Shown here piece by piece: positions 55,940 to 64,000 of a stretch of DNA of 64,000 nt (positions are counted from its first letter, which is position 1; the number at the start of each line of letters is the position of its first letter). A program made the position numbers and the translations under genes. The notes below the pieces were generated by a model. The model was not told the origin of the DNA. It worked only from the letters and a program-made list of their open reading frames with translations, and did not search any database. Source of the stretch: Timema cristinae (lineage: Eukaryota; Arthropoda; Insecta; Phasmatodea; Timematidae); contig JBCFYV010000012.1 in NCBI GenBank assembly GCA_039000515.1, positions 123,038,605 through 123,102,604 of the forward strand, in the 5' to 3' direction.

Positions 55940-56985
55940 TTTTGAATTTAGAACCTATTTGATGCCAAAGTTTAGTACTAGTTTTGTACCGTTTTGTACC
56001 CGTACCCGTTTTGAGTAATTAGCATATCAATGTGGTGACTCCAGGTTAATGCTGTTGTACCACTTTTGAATTTTTTTATACCAAAGTTTTGTACTAGTTT
56101 TGTACCATTTTGTACCCGTACCCATTTGGAGTAATTAGCATATCAAAGTGGTGACTCCAGGTTAATGCAGTTGTACCACTTTTGAATTTTGAACTTTTTT
56201 GATGCCAAAGTTTTGTACCCGTACCCATTTTGAGTAATTAGCATATCAAAGCGGTGACTCAAAGGTTAATGCTGTTGTACCACTTTTGAATTTTTTGATG
56301 CCAAAGTTTTGTACTAGTTTTGTACCGTTTTGTACCAGAAAGAAAAAGTTTTGTACCCGTACCCGTTTTGAGTAATTAGCATATCAAAGTGAGTACTCCA
56401 CGTACTCCAGGTAAATGCGGTTGTACCCCTTTTGATTTTGAACTTTTTTTGATGCCAAAGTTTTGTAATAGTTTTGTACCGTTTTGTAACATAAATAAGT
56501 TTTGTACCCGTACCCATTTTGAGTAATTAGCATATCAAAGTGGTGACTCCAGGTTAATGCTGTTGTACCACTTTTGAATTTTTTGATGCCAAAGTTTTGT
56601 ATCGTTTTGTACCACAAAGAAAAAGTTTTGTACCCGTACCCATTTTGAGTAACTAGCATATCAAAGTGGTGACTCCAGGTTAATGCTGTTGAACCACTTT
56701 TGAATTTTTTCATGCCAAAGTTTTGTACTAGTTTTGTATCGTTTTGTACCACAAAGAAAAAGTTTTGTACCCGTACCCATTTTGAGTAATTAGCATATCA
56801 AAGTGGTGACTCCAGGTTAATGCTGTTGTACCACTTTTGAATTTTTTCATGCCAAAGTTTTGTACTAGTTCTGTACCGTTTTGTACCACAAAGAGAAAGT
56901 TTTGTACCCGTACCCATTTTGAGTAATTAGCATATCAAAGTGTCACGTGACTCCAGGTTAATGCTGTTGTACCACTATTGAAATT
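55940..56985. repeat. Tandem repeat, about 120-160-bp irregular unit, about 7 copies
   Basis: Units built from TTTTGTACCCGTACCCATTT, GAGTAATTAGCATATCAAAG and TGGTGACTCCAGGTTAATGC, with internal GTTTTGTACC sub-repeats and variable length. Minus-strand frames over the block (56314-56752) are artefacts. Confidence 0.9.
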
Positions 56986-57364
56986 TTTTCAAATAAATAT
57001 CTGGTGAGGGTAGTGATAAATAATAATGTACACTTATTTATCAGAGAAAAATTTATTTAAGGTAAAATTAGAGATAACTTATTTTTGAAGATTTTGTCAC
57101 TAACTATAATAACCTATACGAGAGAGTATGTAGCTTACGATTTTTTCGTACCATTTATTTGAGTTTATTAGTAAGCAGGTAAAATAAAAAATAACTAAAA
57201 TTTAATGTGCTAAATTTGGCCACTGTGCTTTGGCTAATTTTTAAAATTTAAAGGCTAAGGAGGCAATAACATATTTTAAAAGCAGTTTCATTTCGAAGAC
57301 TATAACAATTTTGACTATAAATATATCTGTTATTTTTATTACTGATATCACCACGTCATACTAC

Positions 57365-57590
57365 CTGTTCATGTTATACGCATATATGATAATCTAATTG
57401 GGTGGTAATGAGGAAAGAAGCATTTGAGAGGTTATCTACCAGCATTTTTATTTTGGAAGATGGGGAAACAATTTAGGAAAAACTACCCCAATAGACTCGA
57501 CCAGGATTTGCACCCCAAGGGCTCCGCTATCAGCAGGCCAATTTAACACTAGTGACACCTTAGACCACTCAGCCACTGAAGTGGGTATCT
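57365..57590 (-). mobile_element. SINE family 2, minus strand
   Basis: On the minus strand begins CCCACTTCAGTGGCTGAGTG GTCTAAGG (in two pieces) and has box-B-like GGTGCAAATCC, matching the copy at 38640. Confidence 0.6.
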
Positions 57591-58839
57591 GTTATTTAAT
57601 ACGGTGTTTACAGTTTTCAAACATCTATAGGATTTACACAATTTTCCAGAAATAAATGTTTTTGGCAATAATTTTTTATCCTATTGGTAGAGTTTAACTT
57701 GAGTAATATCTCCATGGTGTCAGCCTGCAAGCAGGCTATACCAATCGAGAGGCTGCCGTATGTTGGCAAAGATAGGGCCAACATTTTCAAGCTGAGGGTG
57801 CCATGTGGTTAGCACAACGAGCCCTCCAGACTTCTATTTCAGTTTTCTAGACTGAAGCGCTACTTATTCATTCAATTATCTCCTCATTTGTCCTCACGAG
57901 GTTGATTTTGGTTCCGTTTCAGACACTGCTTCACAGACAGAATTAGGGGCACTGGGGATCGAACTTGGGACTTCAGGATCTGAAGCCAGTAATGTACAGT
58001 AGTTTTCCTATACTTTGAATATTAACACTTATTATTACAACGTGTAGTGCTCAAGAATGAGAGAACTCAAGAAAGCATATAAGATAAGAGTGAAGAATTT
58101 TACATGTTTTACTGCCTCAGTTAAATAAGGGCTAATGTCATAAAACTTTGTGTATGGAAAAGCATGTGGCTTTTTCTTTGAAAATAATGTATTACTAGAG
58201 CAATACTCTCATTGAAGTAAGTAGGGACCAACTATATTTATTCACACAGCAGGAAGACTTTGTGAGTATTTTAGTTACTGAATATATTAAGATGTTTAAT
58301 TGTTTATATTTAATTACGCAAATTTTCATAATTGGACATTGGCCCTTCTTATCCTAACGTACATGATATTAATGTTTCTTTGACTCAAGAAGGTCACAGA
58401 GATTAGTTTAACCCTCCATTGCCGCCTGCATTCCGATACAGCAGGTTAGCCAACGCTTGCAAAATGATACTAGCTTGTAAATGGGTAATGATCATACTAA
58501 CGGCACCTATTATCAGCTAAGACAACTAGTTGCAGAAGGAAAAGTTGTATTTAAAACCATGTATTTTTACTAGAGGGTCGACTTGGGAGTCGTTAGAGCT
58601 CAATATCGTCGTGATTATTGAAGCTAACCCAAATTAAAAAATATGTCTAAAAAGAAAAAGAAATTACTCATTAAATAATATGTTATAAACAAACACTCTA
58701 GCTTAATTGTACAAAGAAAATAAATAAATCCATTAATAATTTTTGTTTTCCCATTTAAAATGCATTGAAATGGAAACATTTTAATGAAAATATTTCAATA
58801 ACTATTTTTAGCATGGTTTGAAAATTCCATAAGAATTAT

Positions 58840-60110
58840 GAAAGATGCCCAGATATGTTACTAAAATAAATAAAAAGAACAATGTTGAATTATTAAATTT
58901 TTTTAAAAAAATTTTTTTTATAACCGTGCATTTATGGGTAGGCAGGGCCTTAAATAAACAAAAAAGTGGGGGAAGGCAGTCAAAAGAAGGGGACAACAAA
59001 ATTGCAGTTGAAAAGGTGAACAGAGAAGGATGTCATTGCGTATTTAAACAGCCCAATACAAGATGAATAAGTCCTGATGGTGATAACTAGGTTTTTTTAA
59101 AGCCCCAGAGGTGTTTTTGCCAACATGTTATGCAGCACTAACTTCATAAATAGACGAGTAATTCCGGAAATGATTTTGATTAGTACTACTTGCTGTGTTC
59201 GGACATTTTCTAGGGATTAACTCCAAAAACAACCAGAAAATTGGTGTACCAATGTGCCAAAAAAAAGTTTATTAGTTCCAGCTACTTGGGGTGAGAAGAA
59301 ATAACCTGGCAAAGACTGGTTCTCAGCTTATATTAAAAGGCAACCTTGCCTTTCCATACACACACTGGAGGTGACAAGTTTGGGAGGATGACAGATTTCA
59401 ACAGATCCACGGTGCGAATATTCTTCGATAAGCTCGAAACTGTCCTGAAGAAGCACCGTTTCCTGTCGAATAGGATATACAATATAGGCGAAACTGGATT
59501 GGGCACAGTTCCTCAAACTGAAAATAGTTTTGGGTAGAAGAGGTGCAAATAGGTGGGGCAGGTCACTTATCGGGAGCGTGGGGAGCTTCTCCCACAGGTA
59601 GGGATAATATGCGCCAATGGCAACGCACTTTCTCGAGTGTGGCCTTTTCCCTTAGGTGCACTTCGATGAAAGTCGCATGAGGTCTGAGTCTCTAGTTGGT
59701 GTTCTTGACCTAGTGCACAAATTGGGCTGAATTACGTCAGAAAAATTTGCAAATTCCTTTAGTTTCTTAAAGCAGTGTGTGGTGCACTAAGGAGAGCCCT
59801 GTGTTCCTGATAATGGACAATCATGTGCAACACTTGAGTGTTCAGGCCTTGGAGTTTTACCAGGGAAATAGGATTTTGGTGCTGATACTTTCCCCACACA
59901 CGTCCTACAAGCTGCAGCCATTGGATCATTGTGTATTTGGTCCAGTTAAAGATTCTTCAGTGCAATTGAGAACTCGTGTATGAATTTTAATCCAAACGTA
60001 GCACTAAACATAAACGCACTCCCAAAATTATACACTTCTGCCTTGGACCGAGGAACAATCCTCCGGAAAGTGTAAAATCTGGTTTTAGTACTGCGGAATT
60101 ATACCCTTTG
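58840..60110 (+). pseudogene. Pogo/Tigger-like DDE transposase remnant
   Basis: Segments in several frames: MPRYVTKINKKNNV near the start, DFNRSTVRIFFDKLETVLKK and RIYNIGETGLGTVP (first catalytic D replaced: DETG is expected, GETG seen) at 59346-59537, then PVFLIMDNHVQHLSVQALEF with LSPHTSYKLQPLDHCVFGPV at 59777-59983. The second Asp (MDNH) and the PLD motif are present. Frameshifts separate the blocks and a catalytic residue is lost, so it is inactive. These parts are typical of CENP-B-related transposases. Confidence 0.75.
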
Positions 60111-60649
60111 ACAAGGAACACATCTTTGATGAAGACTTCTTGTCTTCTTTAGTGTCGGATAATACCCTCCAATGAGGAATGTACCCAGCACCCAAGCAGC
60201 CTAAAAAAGTCCTTTGACTCTTGGTCCAAGCTCTGCATTGATTTCTGAACAGACTCTGCGATGGTAGGTGCTGTCTTACCAGAAGGTGTTAGGCCCATCC
60301 CCAAGGGACCTAGGCTACAGTTAACCTGTGTTATGAAACGAGATTGGTGCATGATAGCTACCAACACTCCTGAGAAGATGGAGCTGGAATAAAGATGGTT
60401 GCATTGCAAAGTGTATAGACCTACATTAGTTGTACATGAACTTTGCTAAGCTTTGCGTGTTTCACATTTAAGCATATGTTGTAAACTTTTCAAATTACGT
60501 TTTTGACTATGCGAATAAATTGGTACATTGTTTGGATAAATTATTATAATTTTTTCCATACGTCCAAAATATCTCCTTTCCGTGTCTAATGTAACCCCAC
60601 CCATGGGGATAGTCTGGACAATATTCACCTCTGAGATTTCTTTGTTTCA

Positions 60650-61181
60650 AAATTGTAGAAGGGAATGTGAGGTAAGTTTCTCACACTCATATTAATAGCA
60701 GAGGTATCGAGTGGTAATATAGGTAGTTACCGAGTCTGCTCAAAATTATTTATTAAAAATGGTCCAATGTAGGGAATTTTAACTAAACAATTATTTACAA
60801 AACTTCACCTATTTTAATGGCTATAGAACCATACAACTAATAAGTGTCGAATAAACAATAATAATAGTTTTTTTAAAAATCTCCTGCCACTTTAGGCATT
60901 ATCTCAGCCATTTAGCCCCTTAAATTAAACCTAGTGCACAGTGAAATAATTTCAGGATAAAGGAGACAATCAGAGAATAGAACCACCTTACATGATGGCA
61001 GCAAATATATTATGGTCTCTTTGTACATTAATATTATCAATACCTGATGACCCATCTTAAGATAATACATATTGTTTTATTAATGTTGCCGGTGTGAATG
61101 CGATGTTACAGTTTTTCCTTCTTGGAGAATGTTAGTGATAAATGAGCTTATGCACTCTTTTAATGTTACAGAGTTTTCACC
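60650..61181. other. Upstream region of the P450 gene
   Basis: AT-rich. An acceptor-like TTTTAATGTTACAG lies 12 bases before the ATG context (TTTTCACCATGG), so a 5'-UTR intron is possible. I see no clear core promoter. Confidence 0.4.
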
Positions 61182-62103
61182 ATGGGTCTGATATTCCATT
61201 CCTCCTCCTGGGAGGTTGTCCTACTCGTAGCGATCATCTATGGGGCCATTAGATGGTGGTTTTCTATCAAATTTAATTACTGGAAACTTAGAGGAATTCC
61301 CTGCGTTCCACCATCCTTTCCTTGTGGCAACATAGGGGACCTATTACTGGGGCGCCTCTCAACTAACATGATATATCAGAAAATATATGATAAGTTGGAT
61401 GGACATCAATTTGGGGGACTTTTCCATTTAACAAAACCAGTATTTATAATCCGTGACCTTGAATTGGTGAAAAACGTGTTGGTAAAAGATTTTGTTCATT
61501 TTAATAATCGATTCAGAGATACCGAAACCGGAAGAGGAGTTCTGAGTAAAACTTTATTCCTAAGTGCTGGGCCTAAATGGAGAAAATTACGTCTAAGTGT
61601 TTCGCCAACAGTTACCCCCAGTAAGATCAAGGCCATGTTTAATATTTTCAGCGAGTCCGCCAAGGATATGATGGACTTCCTTCAAGAGAAAGTTCGCTGT
61701 TCTGAAGATCTGGAAGTTAAAGCTCTGGGATATGATTTCACAACAGATGTGATGTGTTCTTTCGCTTTTGGACAGAGAATAAATTGTATGAAAAACCCCG
61801 ACTCAGAGTTTCGACTGATGGGGCATAGAATAATTAAAGAGTTGACTGGAGGGTCTCTGGTCGTTAAAATTATAGCTTCCTTTTTCACAATTATAAACAG
61901 GGCCTTGAATTGTAGATGTCAACCGATACAATTTTTTGAGAAAGTTGTGACTGAGACTATTGAGCACCGCGAGAAGAACGGTTGGTTCAGGAATGACCTC
62001 TTACAATTTCTGATGAAGTTAAGGGAAAAGGGCGAGATTGTTAGTGACGATTTGATTGAAGATTCTTTCCCTCAGAAGGCTACCAAGGGCTTATTTGACA
62101 TGG
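61182..62103 (+). CDS. P450 exon 1
   Basis: From ATG to donor ATGG|GTAAGT, one base into the next codon. No internal stop or frameshift over 922 bases. Confidence 0.9.
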
Positions 62104-64000
62104 GTAAGTAGCTTTAAATAACACTACTAAGGGGTAAGCAAACTATAATTTTAAAATACTATGCATTTATTTTAAAAATTAATCAATGAGCTATACAAAA
62201 TAATCCTCTCATTGCTTGAGTACTGCACATTTCACAGTTCAAACAAAAATTTAGTGTCTTAAAGGTAACATTTGTCGTTTGTTGGAAACCTTTTACCATC
62301 TGTTTATCTTACAGACAAGAAGTATGAACAGTTGGTGATCATGTGTCCACCACACCTGGGACTACAATTCTAACTAACCTGCTATTGGTCTTACAGACAA
62401 GAAGTATGAACAGTTGGTGATCATGTGTCCACCACACCTGGGACTACAATTCTAACTAACCTGCTATTGGTCTTACAGACAAGAAGTATGAACAGTTGGT
62501 GATCATGTGTCCACCACACCTGGGACTACAATTCTAACTAACCTGCTATTGGTCTTACAGACAAGAAGTATGAACAGTTGGTGATCATGTGTCCACCACA
62601 CCTGGGACTACAATTCTAACTAACCTGCTATTGTTCTTACAGACAAGAAGTATGAACAGTTGGTGATCATGTGTCCACCACACCTGGGACTACAATTCTA
62701 ACTAACCTGCTATTGGTCTTACAGACAAGAAGTATGAACAGTTGGTGATCATGTGTCCACCACACCTGGGACTACAATTCTAACTAACCTGCTATTGGTC
62801 TTACAGACAAGAAGTATGAACAGTTGGTGATCATGTGTCCACCACACCTGGGACTACAATTCTAACTAACCTGCTATTGTTCTTACAGACAAGAAGTATG
62901 AACAGTTGGTGATCATGTGTCCACCACACCTGGGACTACAATTCTAACTAACCTGCTATTGGTCTTACAGACAAGAAGTATGAACAGTTGGTGATCATGT
63001 GTCCACCACACCTGGGACTACAATTCTAACTAACCTGCTATTGTTCTTACAGACAAGAAGTATGAACAGTTGGTGATCATGTGTCCACCACACCTGGGAC
63101 TACAATTCTAACTAACCTGCTATTGGTCTTACAGACAAGAAGTATGAACAGTTGGTGATCATGTGTCCACCACACCTGGGACTACAATTCTAACTAACCT
63201 GCTATTGGTCTTACAGACAAGAAGTATGAACAGTTGGTGATCATGTGTCCACCACACCTGGGACTACAATTCTAACTAACCTGCTATTGTTCTTACAGAC
63301 AAGAAGTATGAACAGTTGGTGATCATGTGTCCACCACACCTGGGACTACAATTCTAACTAACCTGCTATTGGTCTTACAGACAAGAAGTATGAACAGTTG
63401 GTGATCATGTGTCCACCACACCTGGGACTACAATTCTAACTAACCTGCTATTGGTCTTACAGACAAGAAGTATGAACAGTTGGTGATCATGTGTCCACCA
63501 CACCTGGGACTACAATTCTAACTAACCTGCTATTGTTCTTACAGACAAGAAGTATGAACAGTTGGTGATCATGTGTCCACCACACCTGGGACTACAATTC
63601 TAACTAACCTGCTATTGTTCTTACAGACAAGAAGTATGAACAGTTGGTGATCATGTGTCCACCACACCTGGGACTACAATTCTAACTAACCTGCTATTGT
63701 TCTTACAGACAAGAAGTATGAACAGTTGGTGATCATGTGTCCACCACACCTGGGACTACAATTCTAACTAACCTGCTATTGGTCTTACAGACAAGAAGTA
63801 TGAACAGTTGGTTCTCCACTGTCTGGAGTTGTTTTTGGCTGGCTATGATACCATGTCTATGACCATTGGGTTCTGCCTCCACGAGCTGTCCGTCAACCCG
63901 GATATTCAACACACCCTCAGGGAGGAGATCGACAGGCTCCTCAAAGAGTTCGGCGGAGAGATAACGTATGAGGCAGTGCACAAGATGGAGTACTTGGATA
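61182..64000 (+). CDS. CYP6-like cytochrome P450 (3' part outside window)
   Basis: Microsomal haem monooxygenase of the insect CYP3 clan, likely CYP6-type; these oxidise plant compounds, insecticides or hormones. Exon 1 is 61182-62103 (307 full codons), exon 2 starts at 63791 and is cut by the window end. Visible: an N-terminal membrane anchor (VVLLVAIIYGAI), the proline-rich hinge (GIPCVPPSFPCGN), the C-helix WxxxR (KWRKLR), and in exon 2 the I-helix AGYDTMS oxygen-binding groove. The second position after Thr is Met-Ser rather than the common Thr/Ser-Ser. The ExxR and haem-Cys motifs lie beyond the window. ATG is in a strong CACCATGG context. The only visible intron is filled with an 82-bp array of its own 3' splice site. 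Confidence 0.92.
62293..63790 (+). repeat. 82-bp tandem array of the P450 exon 2 acceptor, 18 periods
   Basis: Each unit carries CTTACAG|ACAAGAAGTATG followed by the next 10 bases of exon 2, then GATCATGTGTCCACCACACC and intron-like sequence. Acceptors sit at 62315, 62397 and so on to the true exon at 63791: 1476 bases, exactly 18 times 82. Units differ mainly at one site (TTGGTC or TTGTTC). In the exon frame an upstream acceptor gives a stop within its unit (LGLQF then TAA). Confidence 0.97.
63791..64000 (+). CDS. P450 exon 2 (partial)
   Basis: Acceptor TTGGTCTTACAG. Reads KKYEQLVLHCLELFLAGYDT then MSMTIGFCLHELSVNPDIQH and on to VHKMEYLD at the window end, in phase with exon 1. Confidence 0.92.

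Larger units (their letters stand above)
54780..60599. mobile_element. Possible composite element bounded by inverted 17-bp ends
   Basis: GGGGTTACATTGGACAC (54780-54796) and GTGTCTAATGTAACCCC (60582-60598) are inverted with one mismatch. A third copy, GGGGTTACATTGGACAG, is at 55125 in direct orientation. Pogo-type transposase remnants lie near the right end. No target-site duplication is clear, so the borders are tentative. Confidence 0.4.

Noticed and set aside
58840..60110. Working transposase gene
   Set aside because: The first catalytic aspartate is replaced and the frame breaks several times.
50310..61000. Exons 1 and 2 of the third MIF copy
   Set aside because: I looked on the minus strand for MPLFRLETN-like and VIPDL-like segments and found none.

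Overview
This is a gene-sparse, repeat-dense, AT-rich nuclear window from an insect. Split genes with GT-AG introns, a CYP6-like P450, hAT and pogo-type DNA transposons, LINE reverse-transcriptase fragments and several tRNA-derived SINE families all point to an arthropod. Tandem genes for macrophage migration inhibitory factor (MIF), a family kept in hemipterans but absent from Drosophila, together with the large, repeat-filled introns, make a hemipteran (possibly a leafhopper or sharpshooter relative) my best inference. The species itself cannot be proven from the sequence.

Layout. 1-1932 holds the last exons of an unrecognised plus-strand gene. 777-10884 is repeats: a 466-bp inverted pair, a near-perfect foldback MITE with TTAA ends, a degenerate transposon gene, and SINEs with clear target-site duplications. 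11012-19236 is a six-exon gene for the Obg-type GTPase GTPBP10, whose second intron contains a decayed hAT transposon sitting inside a minisatellite. 19.5-23.3 kb is repeats. 23716-30025 (minus) is MIF gene 1, 41508-47083 (minus) is MIF gene 2, and 50220-50307 (minus) is a lone third MIF last exon. Between them lie minisatellites, hAT derivatives, two LINE fragments and SINEs. 54.7-60.6 kb is a degraded pogo/Tigger-like DDE transposon region with an inserted tandem array. 61182-64000 begins a CYP6-like cytochrome P450 that runs off the window.

The most striking feature is that five separate tandem arrays start exactly at exon-intron boundaries, and every repeat unit carries a copy of the splice site. 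Two are 5' splice-site arrays (GTPBP10 exon 4, MIF2 exon 2). Three are 3' splice-site arrays (MIF1 exon 2, MIF2 exon 3, CYP exon 2). They lie in four genes of three unrelated families, with different unit lengths (70, 47, about 50, 21 and 82 bp) and unrelated unit sequences. In MIF2 the 21-bp acceptor unit is in frame and free of stops, so upstream acceptor choice would add heptapeptides to the protein. The CYP array is 18 periods of exactly 82 bp. I know of no described system with this property.

The genes have no evident joint function: GTPBP10 is a mitochondrial-ribosome GTPase, MIFs are secreted or cytosolic tautomerase-fold proteins, and CYP6 enzymes are microsomal monooxygenases. GTPBP10 also carries three one-base deletions relative to the reading frame its family predicts, so either the assembly has indel errors there or this copy is decaying.
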